NCBI RefSeq assembly: GCF_000987835.1
Contig: NZ_CP011308.1
Span: forward strand, 1,240,001-1,304,000
DNA: 64,000 bases
Source of the DNA: Sulfurovum lithotrophicum
GTDB lineage: Bacteria; Campylobacterota; Campylobacteria; Campylobacterales; Sulfurovaceae
Direction: 5' to 3'
Position 1 is the stretch's first letter; each line of letters begins with the position of its first letter. Shown piece after piece: positions 10,232-20,358 of the stretch. Below the pieces are notes generated by a model. That model worked only from the letters and a program-made list of their open reading frames with translations, searched no databases and had not been told where the DNA came from. Position numbers and translations under genes: made by a program.

Positions 10232-11584
10232 TTACTTGTTGATATAACAATATTCTTTCTCGTCACACAACTCTTCTTTTATCTTGTTTCTTTGCAGATC
10301 GGCTCCCAGAAAACTACAAATGATCTTTGCATCTTCAAAAGCGTTTCCCAGACAACTTGAAGCACCTGGAGACGGGGTCATGTTGAAAATGATCCCTTCA
10401 CCTGTATCTATCTTCGCTTCACCCAGTAAAAGCGTCTTCTTCTTTTTGTCAATGATCTGTGGCCGCATTCCACCGTAGCCCTCTGCATACTTAATATCAT
10501 CCGCATTAAGTGCAGGAATGATCTTCTGTACCTCTTTGATGAAGAATTCATTACCGATACCCGGCAGTTCATGTGCAAAATTACGTATGATGTAATGACG
10601 GATGTCATCATCACTCATAAGATCATAATAAACACCCAGTACAGAAGGGTCAAGGTCCAACATTTCAAAAAGTTCTGAAACATCCATCATATGGTAGCGT
10701 TCCAGTTTTGGCATGGCAAAGGCCGTAGGGCCAAAACGTGTTTTCCACTCCGCTGTCAGATCAGGATCTCCGTGTATGGCAGCAAAGGGAAGTTTGGGGT
10801 TTTGCATGGTATAGACTTTGGCATTGAGAAGCTCCTTTTCAGAAAAATAGAAACTTCCCCCTATCGGCAGCATCGCATAGTCATCGCCATAACCCATTTC
10901 ATGGGCGATCATCAAAGAGTGCGCTCCGGCATTCACCACTATGGAGCGGGCCATGAATTCACCCTGCTCTGTGTGCAGTACGAACTTGTCCCATTTTTTG
11001 CTGATATGTGTCACTTCGGTATTGAAATGCAAAGAGATGGATGTCTCTTCTTTCTCTGACAACGCTATGAAGGTCCGGCTCAATGCGCCAAAATCCACCG
11101 TAGTTATCCTATCTTTGACCCCCAGTGCGACTATAGGTTCTTTCCGCCCCTCAAGAAGATTTGGTTCGATCTCTTTGAGTTTCTTTTCATCCCAAAGTTC
11201 AAGGTAGGGGAAGAGTGTTTTAAATGTTTCATGACGCTCTTTTAACTGCACGATCTCCTCTTCTCCTACTGCCAGTACCATTTTTGTTTTTCGAAAACCA
11301 AGTTCATCTTCATAATTGAAATGGTGAATGAAGTTCGCTACCATTGAGGAAGAGGCTTTTACCTTCGTGGCTTTTGCCAGGTCGTAATTGGTCTCTATAT
11401 CCCCTATATGAAGTGTCTGGGAATTGGCTTTAGCTGAAGAGTTCAGCGTTGCGGCAGTATCATATTTTTCAAAAACTGCGATTGATTCCACATTGCTGTA
11501 GCGTGAAAGCATAAAAAGCAGTGATGCGCCTGAAATACCTGCTCCTATGACGGCAACTTCTGTATAATAAGCATTATCCTTCAT
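10232..11584 (-). CDS. mqo: malate:quinone oxidoreductase (FAD-dependent)
   Basis: 450 residues from an ATG with GGAG 7 bases upstream. The N-terminus has the FAD-binding loop VIGAGISGASLLF (12-24), followed by ANSQTLHIGDIETNYD and a C-terminal GMRPQIID / GEGIIFNMTPSPGASSCLG region, typical of the epsilonproteobacterial Mqo branch. It oxidises malate to oxaloacetate at the inner membrane and passes electrons to menaquinone, replacing NAD-dependent malate dehydrogenase in the TCA cycle. A related 2-hydroxyglutarate or L-lactate oxidase activity cannot be excluded. It is divergent from the alpha/beta hydrolase gene. Confidence 0.85.
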   Translation of the reverse strand: MKDNAYYTEVAVIGAGISGASLLFMLSRYSNVESIAVFEKYDTAATLNSSAKANSQTLHIGDIETNYDLAKATKVKASSSMVANFIHHFNYEDELGFRKTKMVLAVGEEEIVQLKERHETFKTLFPYLELWDEKKLKEIEPNLLEGRKEPIVALGVKDRITTVDFGALSRTFIALSEKEETSISLHFNTEVTHISKKWDKFVLHTEQGEFMARSIVVNAGAHSLMIAHEMGYGDDYAMLPIGGSFYFSEKELLNAKVYTMQNPKLPFAAIHGDPDLTAEWKTRFGPTAFAMPKLERYHMMDVSELFEMLDLDPSVLGVYYDLMSDDDIRHYIIRNFAHELPGIGNEFFIKEVQKIIPALNADDIKYAEGYGGMRPQIIDKKKKTLLLGEAKIDTGEGIIFNMTPSPGASSCLGNAFEDAKIICSFLGADLQRNKIKEELCDEKEYCYINK

Positions 11585-11706
11585 CGTTATCTCCTTTTTA
11601 ACCCGGGTTTGAATATCCAAGTATAGTTTTTCGGTGTAGAATAGCTGTGTACTGCACTGTTACCCCACCAACAATATGCTAAAATGGAGGTGTAAAAGGA
11701 CAAACA

Positions 11707-12564
11707 ATGCATCATCCGTTGAAAGTAAAGCTGATCCGTGCCTATTTTGCCATAGTAAGCTATTTGTTTCCTGCGCTTGCAGTGCTCTCCGCATACAGGC
11801 TTTTTCACCACCCTGTCAATACCAAACGAAAAAATGCCAAAGAGAAAAAAGTACCGGCTCCCCAACGGTTCATCATCAAAGTCGATGAAAAGATACAGTT
11901 GCAGGCATACAGATGGGGAGAAGCGGACCATCCTCCTGTCCTGCTGGTACATGGCTGGTCCACTACCTCGCGCAGTATGAGCAACTTCCTGGACTTGCTC
12001 CTCAGAAACGACTTTCAGGTCATCTCCTATGATGCCGTGCAGCACGGCGAGAGCGAAGGCAAAGCCTCTGACCTTGCCGGATGGGCGGACAGTGTACGGG
12101 CCGTCATGAGGGAAACAGGACCTGTGAAGTGCATCATTGCTCACTCATTTGGCGCTGCCGCGGTCACGGTCGCTTCAAAACTGGGACTGGATACCAGAAA
12201 ACTTGTCCTGGTTGCCCCCATACATGACATCATAGAGGTGGCTGACCGCTTTGCCGAACGCCTGGGTATCCCTAAGAAGATCGTTGAAGAAATGCGTGAC
12301 TATACCTGGGCACAGAATAAAACGAATTTCCATAAGTACGGAAAGGATTGGAAAGATATCCTCCACTCAAACTTTCATGTCCCTACCCTCATCTTTCATG
12401 ATGTCGGCGACAGGGAGATAGGCATAGAACATTCACGACAGCTGTGTCAGCTCTGGCCCTGGGCAGTCCTCAGAAAGACAAAAGGTCTGGGACACAGGAA
12501 GATCCTGGATGACGGGGACGTCGCAAAAGAGATAGTGGCGTTCATCAAGAATGGCTCTGAATAA
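11707..12564 (+). CDS. alpha/beta-hydrolase
   Basis: 285 residues with a short hydrophobic N-terminal segment (about 10-31), then an alpha/beta-hydrolase core: oxyanion-hole HGWSTTSRS (82-90), nucleophile elbow AHSFGAAA (Ser147), a late Asp in HDVGDREIG, and a catalytic His in GLGHRKIL. Likely an esterase, lipase or thioesterase anchored at the membrane. Its 3' end overlaps the convergent acyltransferase-hydrolase gene by 20 bases. Being next to that gene and fadE suggests lipid turnover, but the substrate is unknown. The ATG has AAAAGGA 6 bases upstream. Confidence 0.82.
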   Translation: MHHPLKVKLIRAYFAIVSYLFPALAVLSAYRLFHHPVNTKRKNAKEKKVPAPQRFIIKVDEKIQLQAYRWGEADHPPVLLVHGWSTTSRSMSNFLDLLLRNDFQVISYDAVQHGESEGKASDLAGWADSVRAVMRETGPVKCIIAHSFGAAAVTVASKLGLDTRKLVLVAPIHDIIEVADRFAERLGIPKKIVEEMRDYTWAQNKTNFHKYGKDWKDILHSNFHVPTLIFHDVGDREIGIEHSRQLCQLWPWAVLRKTKGLGHRKILDDGDVAKEIVAFIKNGSE

Positions 12565-14662
12565 AACGGTATATCGCTTCAAAGACCTCCTGATGTCCTT
12601 TGTCGGAAAGTATGCCGTGTTGCTTTCGGGGAAGCAGGAGAAGCTTTTTATCCTTTGAACCGACCCTGTCGTAGATGAGTCTGGCACTTTCCCTTTTGAC
12701 CACCGGGTCATTGTCCCCCTGGATGATCAGGATGGGATCCCGGATCTGCTTCAATGCCTTTCGTGTCTTGCTCATGACCTTTTCCATCTGGGCTACGGAA
12801 GAGAGAGGATGTTTCGTATAATTGACCTCAGGCTGCTCCGTATTTGAATTGTCTATCCACTCTTTGATCCCTTTGGCATTGAGATAGGAAATCATTTCGT
12901 TAAAAAAATGCAGGGTCGGTACGACATAGGAGACACGGAGATCATGCAGCTTCATGGCAGAGTTCACAGCGATGACCCCGTCCACCCTGTACTGCGCCGC
13001 ATGCAGAAGCGCCAGCAGTCCGCCTGTGGAAAAACCGCCGATGAACACTTTGGAACAGACCTGCCTCATCGCAGTAAAGGCACGCTCAAAATCTGTCTCC
13101 CAGTCCTGGGCACTGACATGCTTCAATGCTTCGGGAGCCGTACCGTGGCCGCGCAGCCTGAGCACATAAACATTGATGCCTCTTTCAAAGAGGTACTCGG
13201 CAAGGCTCCGCATCTCTTTCGGGGCTGCCATATAGCCATGGGACAGAACCACTCCCACCTCGTTTTTTGAGTCATAGAATATAATGGGAGCACCCTTGTC
13301 GTCAGGTGCAGGCTCTTTCCCCAGATAGCTCTGATACTCCTCTTTGAAATAAGCCCATTCCCTCTCTCTCAAGTGCCGGAAGTTATCCTCTCTGAGTTCC
13401 TGTTCTGTAAATTTGCTGTTCTCTTTTGCCATCTCTACGATATTCTCCTGCCATTTGATCTCATTCAGTATGACCTGAAGTGTATTTTTCACTCTTACCT
13501 TATGGAAAGGATACTCTTTTTCCAGTAAAGAACGGTCAAAGAGATACTCTCCATCACTGTCCAGATAGAGTATATGCTGTGTCAGCGCGAGATCAACAGC
13601 CGACCTGAACGGCTCGTAACTTTCATCGAGTATCAGCCTGAAGAGCTCCTTTTGCAGTTCGCTGTGCAGATTGTAGCCTTCCATATTGCGAAGGGAGCGG
13701 GCATTTTTATAGATAAGCGTTTTGAGATATGACGGGCAGACCTTCACCGTGGGCATCGTGACAAGACTCAGTATGAACATATGGTCAAAATGTATCTGCA
13801 TCTTGGAATAGACCCTGCGCATCACATCGCCTGTAAGTACTTTGCGCTGCGTGTCGATGGCTGCATCAAGTTTTTCTTTGTCATAAAGCACTTTTTCATC
13901 TTCCATGAATTCACCGAGGTAACTGTCCAGTGTGACAGCTTTGCCAAAACGCAGGTCCATATGTGCATCCATCAGCAGATTGATCTCTATCTCCAGTTCT
14001 TCAAAAAACCGTGTATTCCTCAAATGAAATATTCTGTCTATCAGCAGAAGAAGACGGTTCTCTCCGGGACGTATGGGATAATAGGTGATCGAAACAGGTA
14101 TGATCTTGAGTTCCAGACTCTTGTCGATATCATCTGCATTCACACCCATGGAAGAACAAAAGTGTTTATGTCTGTCCGTTCTGCCGTATCTGGCCCTGTA
14201 CTGTGCCAGCCTGGCTTTGAGTGCCAAGACTGCCGCACCGGTATGCACCGGCCCCTCATATTCGGGCGAATGGACACAGAACTCGCCGTTCTCAAAGGTG
14301 ATCCGCTTGTTCTTCACCATATACCCTTCAGGGTAGATCACCCAGTCAGCAGAGCCTTTGAGCAGGTCTTCTATGATGATGCAGTCACGGTTCCTGTTCC
14401 TGTTGGACAGTGTACCCATGGAACGCATGAATTTTCCAAGCAGTCCGGCCAGTACTTTGTCATCGGCCAGAGACCGGCTTATCCTGCCGTACTTCTCGTA
14501 GAGCATATGCGGTACGACAAAGGTCTCAAAGCGGGTAAAATGGTTGGCAACGAAGAGGACGGGAGAGTCGGGGATCTCCTCCCCCGACACGGTGATGTTA
14601 GCCCCGGAGAGCTTGCGTATGATACCGATGGCAAAAGAGGAGAACCATACTGTCACTTTCAT
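12545..14662 (-). CDS. fusion of PlsC-type acyltransferase and alpha/beta-hydrolase
   Basis: 705 residues in two enzymes joined by a helical linker. Residues 1 to about 230 are a glycerolipid acyltransferase: NHFTRFE (about 36-42, an H-x4-E variant of the catalytic H-x4-D) and IYPEGYMVKNK (about 114-124, acceptor-binding). Residues about 450-705 are a serine hydrolase: SHGYMAA, nucleophile GFSTGG, Asp in QGDNDPVV and His in KQHGI. The linker (about 240-440) is helical and unassigned. The start overlaps the fadE stop (ATGA), so both are made together. The pairing suggests hydrolysis and re-esterification of acyl groups linked to beta-oxidation; that is inference. Confidence 0.8.
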   Translation of the reverse strand: MKVTVWFSSFAIGIIRKLSGANITVSGEEIPDSPVLFVANHFTRFETFVVPHMLYEKYGRISRSLADDKVLAGLLGKFMRSMGTLSNRNRNRDCIIIEDLLKGSADWVIYPEGYMVKNKRITFENGEFCVHSPEYEGPVHTGAAVLALKARLAQYRARYGRTDRHKHFCSSMGVNADDIDKSLELKIIPVSITYYPIRPGENRLLLLIDRIFHLRNTRFFEELEIEINLLMDAHMDLRFGKAVTLDSYLGEFMEDEKVLYDKEKLDAAIDTQRKVLTGDVMRRVYSKMQIHFDHMFILSLVTMPTVKVCPSYLKTLIYKNARSLRNMEGYNLHSELQKELFRLILDESYEPFRSAVDLALTQHILYLDSDGEYLFDRSLLEKEYPFHKVRVKNTLQVILNEIKWQENIVEMAKENSKFTEQELREDNFRHLREREWAYFKEEYQSYLGKEPAPDDKGAPIIFYDSKNEVGVVLSHGYMAAPKEMRSLAEYLFERGINVYVLRLRGHGTAPEALKHVSAQDWETDFERAFTAMRQVCSKVFIGGFSTGGLLALLHAAQYRVDGVIAVNSAMKLHDLRVSYVVPTLHFFNEMISYLNAKGIKEWIDNSNTEQPEVNYTKHPLSSVAQMEKVMSKTRKALKQIRDPILIIQGDNDPVVKRESARLIYDRVGSKDKKLLLLPRKQHGILSDKGHQEVFEAIYRFIQSHS

Positions 14663-16989
14663 ACCCGGCCTTTGCCGCCTGTTCTTCTCATATACGCTTC
14701 ATGCGTGAAGGAATCCACTGTGATGATCTCATGCTGAAGCGCTCTTGCCGCTGCAAGGTGTATCACCTCCTCTTCCGTAAGAAGCTCGTCTCTTTTCTCT
14801 TTTTCCAGTGCTGTTTTGGCCGACTGTATCCTGTGAGCAGCTTCGAGAAGCTGTGTCGGACGATGCCCCATGTAAATATTGGCACAGATCCTCTGGCGCA
14901 CACTGTCATCTTCACTTAAAGATTTGGCAATACGGTGCAGATCGTCATCTTTTATGGTCCGGCCCATAGGATTCAGCCTGCTGCAGAAAGACCATAATCT
15001 GAACGGTATGCCCGGGAATCCCGGTAGCAGATTTTCAAGTATACCCCTGAAAGCGGTATCTATGTTCCCGAACGCTTCTTCAACTGCAACTTTCAGAAAG
15101 AGTGCATCCTCCTTCTGCCTGCCCTCGACTTCAAAACGTTTCAGTGCCGCCGCAATAAAATACATTTGCGCCAGGATATCCCCGAAGCGGCCGGAAACGG
15201 ACTCTCTTCTTTTCAGTGAGGCACCCATGAGTCCCAGAGCCACATCGCTTAGAAAGGCGAATTTCGCCGAAGCCCAGGCCAGCTTCTGTTCATAGCGTTT
15301 TGTTTCACCACTGCCTATGGCGGGATGCAGATAACCGCGTGTAAGGCCAAGCACAAAAGCCCTGACTTTGTTCCTGCCGACATATCCTATATGCGAGAAA
15401 AGCAGGCCGTCAAAGGCTTTGACATCCCCTTTTTCCAAAGCTTCTATCTGCGCATAGGCGTAGGGGTGGCAGCGTATCATCCCCTGCCCGAACAGGATCA
15501 GTGTACGGGTCATGATGTTCGCACCTTCAACCGTAATAGCGACCGGTGCACCGAAGTACGCATGTGCCAAAAGATTGCGCGGGCCTCTTGAAATCGCCGC
15601 CCCTCCCTGAATGTCCATTGCATCCATCATATTCTTTCTGAACATTTCGGTACTCTGGTACTTCATGATGGCATTGGCCACGGCCGGTCTGGCACCTTTG
15701 TCTATGGCGCCCAGCGTAAAGGTCTTTGCCGCATCGAGCATATAGGTACTCACTCCCAGTCTTCCCAGTACTTCGGCGATCCCCTCGAACTTCCCGATAC
15801 TTAGACCGAACTGGTAGCGCACCACAGCATAGGTGGAAGCCACGAAGGTCGCCAGTTTGGAACCGCCCGTACTGGTGGAAGGCAGGGAAATGCCACGTCC
15901 GACGGCCAGTGATTCCATCAGCATCTGCCATCCTTTGCCCAGCCCTGCCCTGCCGCCTATGACATCGTCCATGCCGATGACAACATCTTTACCGACAAGC
16001 GGCGCATTGACAAAGGGGACACCCAGCGGGTCATGCCGACGTGTCTGGTCTATCCCCTCCTTTTTGGCATCGACCAGTGCACAGGTAATACCCCGCTCTT
16101 TCTCTCTGCCCAGAATCTCCTCGGGGTCTTTGAGCACAAAAGCCAAGCCGATGACCGTGGCGATGGCTGAAAGTGTGATGTAGCGCTTCTCGAAGTTGAG
16201 TCGTATCCTGATCTCATCGTCCACATCTCTGAAGAGCACACCTTCGGACTGTATCGACCCGGCATCGGAACCCGCTTCGGGTTCTGTCAGCGCAAAACAG
16301 GGAATATCTCGACCGTCGGCGAGCCGCGGGAGGTAGTGTTTTTTCTGTTCTAGCAGTCCGTAGTGCAGCAGCAACTCAGCAGGCCCCAGCGAATTGGGCA
16401 CCATCACGGTAATGGCAAGTACCTGGGAGTGGGAAGCAAGCTTTTCAATGACGCAGCTGTGTCCATAGGCGGAAAACCCAAGCCCGCCGTACTCTTTGGG
16501 AATAATCATCCCGAAGAACCTTTTCTCCTTCAGGTAGCGCCATACCGCTTCGGGAAGCTCCCTGCTCTCAAAGACTTCCCAGTCAGAAGTCATGGAACAG
16601 ACCTCGTTGACCTCATTGTCTATGAAATCCTGCTCTTCCCTGCTCAGTTTCGGATAGGGATTGTCAAAGATCTTTTTAAAATCGGGCTTCCCCGAAAAAA
16701 GCTCACCTTCGACCCAGACATCCCCTGCCCTGAGCGCTATTTTTTCCGTCTCGGAGATCTTCGGAAGCAGTCCTTTTGACTGAAGCATATTGAACAGCGG
16801 CTGTGTTATGAGCCTGACACGTACCCCTTTGACAAGAAATACCACCCCGAACACGATGGCAACTATCCACCACCCCGGGGGTGCACTGACGAGAAACAAC
16901 AAAAGTGCAAGCCCGGCGAACCACAGCCACAACGGCGCAGCAAAGTAAGCCAGCACCACCATCCCGACGATCACAAGAAGCACTGTCAT
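14659..16989 (-). CDS. fadE: FadE-like acyl-CoA dehydrogenase
   Basis: 776 residues, the long FadE type (E. coli FadE has 814) rather than the 380-residue soluble type. The N-terminus has two or three hydrophobic segments (about 2-50), then the acyl-CoA dehydrogenase core (FGMIIPKEYGGLGFSA, FALTEPEAGSDAGS, GRGISLPS, MDIQGGAAI), then a C-terminal DUF1974-like region. It introduces the first double bond into acyl-CoA, passing electrons to FAD at the membrane. The start at 16989 is chosen for the GGAGG box 6 bases upstream; an earlier in-frame ATG at 17025 lacks one. Coupled to the acyltransferase-hydrolase gene by an ATGA overlap. Confidence 0.88.
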   Translation of the reverse strand: MTVLLVIVGMVVLAYFAAPLWLWFAGLALLLFLVSAPPGWWIVAIVFGVVFLVKGVRVRLITQPLFNMLQSKGLLPKISETEKIALRAGDVWVEGELFSGKPDFKKIFDNPYPKLSREEQDFIDNEVNEVCSMTSDWEVFESRELPEAVWRYLKEKRFFGMIIPKEYGGLGFSAYGHSCVIEKLASHSQVLAITVMVPNSLGPAELLLHYGLLEQKKHYLPRLADGRDIPCFALTEPEAGSDAGSIQSEGVLFRDVDDEIRIRLNFEKRYITLSAIATVIGLAFVLKDPEEILGREKERGITCALVDAKKEGIDQTRRHDPLGVPFVNAPLVGKDVVIGMDDVIGGRAGLGKGWQMLMESLAVGRGISLPSTSTGGSKLATFVASTYAVVRYQFGLSIGKFEGIAEVLGRLGVSTYMLDAAKTFTLGAIDKGARPAVANAIMKYQSTEMFRKNMMDAMDIQGGAAISRGPRNLLAHAYFGAPVAITVEGANIMTRTLILFGQGMIRCHPYAYAQIEALEKGDVKAFDGLLFSHIGYVGRNKVRAFVLGLTRGYLHPAIGSGETKRYEQKLAWASAKFAFLSDVALGLMGASLKRRESVSGRFGDILAQMYFIAAALKRFEVEGRQKEDALFLKVAVEEAFGNIDTAFRGILENLLPGFPGIPFRLWSFCSRLNPMGRTIKDDDLHRIAKSLSEDDSVRQRICANIYMGHRPTQLLEAAHRIQSAKTALEKEKRDELLTEEEVIHLAAARALQHEIITVDSFTHEAYMRRTGGKGRV

Positions 16990-17231
16990 ATCACACCTCC
17001 AATCTTTCAACGATGATACCATCAAAAGTGTGGATTGGGTGTGGAGCGGAAGCTATGATTATGTTTCTTCAGGCTTTACAAACCCAATGGTCTTACTTTT
17101 CACTTCTTCGGCACCGGAGCTCAGAAATTGTGACTTCCAATTTTCAAATTTAATTTTCATAATCAGCATATCTCTCTCTTATTAAAATCATTTTTGGCTA
17201 TACTTTACGACATATATGACAGGAGAAACAT

Positions 17232-17612
17232 ATGAATACAGAAAAGGTAATATCGGGGTTTTTCTTTATCCTCGCCATGACGATAAACTTCGGATTCTTT
17301 TATGGAGATCCGTCCAATATCGAATATCACAGTGCCTATGAACTTTTCGCTGCTATCATCATTAACCTGATCGCCACAGTACTGAAACTGGGAGATAAAA
17401 CCCAGCTGGGCTCGGTTTTGCTTGCCACCAGTCTTGTCGCCGACATCCAGCTTGTCGCTTCTGCCAGTGTCTGGGCACTTGCCCTTTATGTCGGACACGG
17501 ACTGAACAACGAAAGTACCCTGGCAGTCGTCTCTCTTTCCGGCGGGGCACTGCTTGCCAACATCGTATCTGTACTCCTCTTCATCGGAGATACCCTCAAG
17601 TCCAAACGGTAG
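17232..17612 (+). CDS. DUF6394-type small membrane protein
   Basis: 126 residues with three or four hydrophobic segments (about 5-22, 35-55, 62-85, 95-118) and little outside the membrane; begins MNTEKVISGFFFILAMTINF. The pattern fits the DUF6394 family of epsilonproteobacteria, which has no assigned function. It is 3 bases upstream of the potassium-channel gene and so is almost surely co-translated; it may be an accessory subunit of that channel. A promoter-like GGCTATACT lies about 30 bases upstream. Confidence 0.7.
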   Translation: MNTEKVISGFFFILAMTINFGFFYGDPSNIEYHSAYELFAAIIINLIATVLKLGDKTQLGSVLLATSLVADIQLVASASVWALALYVGHGLNNESTLAVVSLSGGALLANIVSVLLFIGDTLKSKR

Positions 17613-17615
17613 CCT

Positions 17616-19298
17616 ATGGAAGGGAATAACACCATCTGGATCATTATCCGCCGAATGCGGATGCCTTTTTTGGTGATCATTGTTACGTTTGCCGTCTCCA
17701 TTCTCGGACTGACCTTGATCCCGGGAATAGATGATCAGGGAAAACCGTACCATATGGGCTTTTTTGATGCATTTTATTTTGTCAGCTATATGGCTTCGAC
17801 CATCGGTTTTGGAGAAGCACCCTACTCTTTTACCTACCCTCAGCGCCTCTGGGTCTCTTTTTGTATTTATCTCACAGTAATCGGGTGGTTTTACGGTATC
17901 GGCACCATTATTGCGCTTATACAGGACCAAAAACTGGCACGCGAACTTTCCATTGCACGCTTTCGAAACAAGATCTCCAAGATCAGTGAGCCCTTCATCA
18001 TCATTCTGGGATACAACAATGTCACGCACAAGATCATAGACTGGCTCAACCGGGCCGCCATCCGGGTGGTGGTGATCGACAAAAATAATGAAAAGATCAA
18101 CACACTGGAACTTGAAAACTTTATTCCCGAAGTACCCGCGCTCACGGCAGATGTGACACAGCCGGAGGTACTCAAACTGGCCGGTATCCATAAAAAGAAC
18201 TGCGAAGGTGTCATTTCCCTCTTCGACAATGACCTTAAAAATACCAAGATCGCCCTGATGTGCCGCCTGCTGAACAAACATCTCAAGCTTGTCATCAAAT
18301 CAACGACCCCCAGCCAGACGGAACACCTGCATAATCTCGGCATCCGCTATATAGAGGATCCTTTTCGTTTTATTTCAAACCGTTTCCATCTTGCTCTGAC
18401 CTCTACGGATCTTTGGCTTCTGGAAATGTGGATCTTCGGGCATATTCTTAAAATACGGGACCGTGAAATACTGCCAAAGGGCAATTATATACTTTGCGGT
18501 TACGGCCGGATGGGTCAGGCACTTGGTGAATCATTGGAAAAGGCAGATATTCCCTATACCTACATCGACCTCAAATCCTCTGACTATAAAAGTAAAAAAC
18601 AAAGTGCTATATTCGGGGATGCGGAAGATCATGACATCCTGCTCCAGGCAGGCGTAAAGAAAGCATCGGTCATCATCGCCGCTACCAAAGACGATCTGAT
18701 CAACCTGACCATTCTCTCCACCGCAAAAAAATTCAATAAACATATCTATACCATTGCGAGAGAAAATACACTGGACGATCTCAGTATTTTTAAATCAGCA
18801 CGCATCAACCGTATCTATATTCTGGAACAAATCCTTTCAGAATTTACCTATCTTTTCATCGCCCGTCCTCTTGCCTATAAATTTGTACGGCTGATCCACA
18901 GTCAAAATAACATGTGGGGAAAAACACTGATAGAAAGAATGCAGAAAAAGATCGGAGACAATCCGAAACATTTCGAGATCACTGTCAGCGAAGAACAGAC
19001 CTATGCACTCTATCAGGAGTTAAAAAAGGGGACAATGATCACACTGGAGACATTGAAACGTTCGAGAGAAAATTACCAAAAACCGTTGAAACTGATCTTT
19101 CTTCTTGCCATCGATGGTGCTTCTGTCAACTTGCTCCCGGAAGACAATCTCGTGCTCAAGCCAGGAATGCAGTTTCTCATTGCATCTACTTCCGAAGCTA
19201 AAACTGACTTTGAATATATCACTAACAATTATTACGAACTTTATTATGCGATGACAGGTAAAGAAAAAGAATTTGTGTTATCCCGGATGATGCAATAG
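17616..19298 (+). CDS. potassium channel with two TrkA-N (RCK) domains
   Basis: 560 residues. An N-terminal two-helix pore module (about 17-110) holds the filter TIGFGE (62-67), a variant of TVGYGD. Two cytoplasmic RCK/TrkA-N Rossmann domains follow: one starting IILGYNNVTHKIIDW (about 128) and one starting ILCGYGRMGQALGES (about 290). TrkA-C-like folds end the protein, the last containing LLPEDNLVLKPGMQFL. It resembles Kch/MthK-type ligand-gated potassium channels of the inner membrane, with the unusual second RCK pair in the same chain. Co-transcribed with the DUF6394-type gene. Ion selectivity is inferred from the filter only. Confidence 0.85.
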   Translation: MEGNNTIWIIIRRMRMPFLVIIVTFAVSILGLTLIPGIDDQGKPYHMGFFDAFYFVSYMASTIGFGEAPYSFTYPQRLWVSFCIYLTVIGWFYGIGTIIALIQDQKLARELSIARFRNKISKISEPFIIILGYNNVTHKIIDWLNRAAIRVVVIDKNNEKINTLELENFIPEVPALTADVTQPEVLKLAGIHKKNCEGVISLFDNDLKNTKIALMCRLLNKHLKLVIKSTTPSQTEHLHNLGIRYIEDPFRFISNRFHLALTSTDLWLLEMWIFGHILKIRDREILPKGNYILCGYGRMGQALGESLEKADIPYTYIDLKSSDYKSKKQSAIFGDAEDHDILLQAGVKKASVIIAATKDDLINLTILSTAKKFNKHIYTIARENTLDDLSIFKSARINRIYILEQILSEFTYLFIARPLAYKFVRLIHSQNNMWGKTLIERMQKKIGDNPKHFEITVSEEQTYALYQELKKGTMITLETLKRSRENYQKPLKLIFLLAIDGASVNLLPEDNLVLKPGMQFLIASTSEAKTDFEYITNNYYELYYAMTGKEKEFVLSRMMQ

Positions 19299-19399
19299 TA
19301 CCCCGTTTCTTTCCAACGATATTTTACATATACATTCCACATTTTTGTTATAATATAGAGAACGAATAGACACTATCTATCTTATTTTTGGAGAGCAGG

Positions 19400-20152
19400 A
19401 TGCAGAAGATCAAAGGATTGATTTTTGATATCGGTGGGGTATTGTATGTGGGTGACAACGCAATTACGGGTGCGGTAGAGACTGTAACTACTTTGCAAAA
19501 ACGCTACCCTGTTCGATGTGTGACCAATACCACAAGACGACTGCCCGCCACAATGCTTCAAAAACTCAATGGCTTTGGCTTTGACGTAAAAGAAAAGGAG
19601 CTTTTTACTGCGCTCAATGCCACCAGGGATTTTCTCTACGCTCAGCAGGCAACAGCGCTGACCGTGTTGACAAATGAGGCGGAGTTATACTTTGCGGAGC
19701 TTCAGTCCGCCCAGCCGGATTACGTGGTGGTAGGTGATGCCCACACGAACTTTGACTACCCGCATCTCAATCGTGCTTTTCGTGCCTTGATGGATGGAGC
19801 CGAACTTATTGCCGCGGCAAAGAACAAATACTTCAAAGATGATGACGGCGTACTCTCAATGGATGCGGGAGGGTTCATTGCAGCATTGGAGTTCGCCACA
19901 GGGAAAAAAGCAGAGATCATAGGCAAACCAAGCAAGACCTTCTTTCATCTTGCTATCTCTTCAATGGGACTGAAGCCACATGAAGTACTGATGATAGGCG
20001 ATGATATCGAAGCGGACATTAAAGGGGCGCAGGATGCAGGACTAAAGGCCGCTTTGGTAAAAACCGGGAAATTCCAGGAAGAAGACCTGCACAGAGAGAT
20101 CAAACCCGACATTATTCTTGACTCCGTCAATGGCCTGCTTGAGGTACTGTAG
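19400..20152 (+). CDS. HAD-superfamily phosphatase (TIGR01458/HDHD2-like)
   Basis: 250 residues from the ATG at 19400, which has GGAGAGCAGG just upstream; a TTG 12 bases earlier is less likely. HAD motif I is FDIGGVLYVGD (Asp in place of the usual DxD start, with Gly at +2), motif II TNTTRR, and motif IV MIGDDIEADIKGAQDAG (about 203-219). The cap inserted between motifs II and III is the C2 type of NagD/HDHD2 proteins. Expected to dephosphorylate small phosphorylated metabolites in the cytosol; substrate unknown. A TATAAT box lies at about 19350. Confidence 0.82.
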   Translation: MQKIKGLIFDIGGVLYVGDNAITGAVETVTTLQKRYPVRCVTNTTRRLPATMLQKLNGFGFDVKEKELFTALNATRDFLYAQQATALTVLTNEAELYFAELQSAQPDYVVVGDAHTNFDYPHLNRAFRALMDGAELIAAAKNKYFKDDDGVLSMDAGGFIAALEFATGKKAEIIGKPSKTFFHLAISSMGLKPHEVLMIGDDIEADIKGAQDAGLKAALVKTGKFQEEDLHREIKPDIILDSVNGLLEVL

Positions 20153-20358
20153 CACAATACATGTTTTTTTCTAAAGTTTTATAACATATTGTCCTATCGG
20201 TTATCTCCTCTGACACACGCACAACCTCAACTTCATCAATTTGGATTTTAGGTACAATTATTTATAAAATTAGTTTTGAAATAATTGCTTTTTCTTTTAC
20301 TGATTTTAATGATAGACCCCTTTGTTTTTTTAAACTATAAAACTGAAAGAGAAAAATA

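Noticed and set aside
13781-14737. 318-codon plus-strand frame opposite the acyltransferase-hydrolase gene
   Set aside because: The minus-strand protein carries complete catalytic motifs over the same bases, so this is a mirror frame.
17205-18281. Long minus-strand open frame opposite the DUF6394-type and potassium channel genes
   Set aside because: It mirrors two well-supported genes on the plus strand, has no family motif and no proper start signal; it is a shadow.
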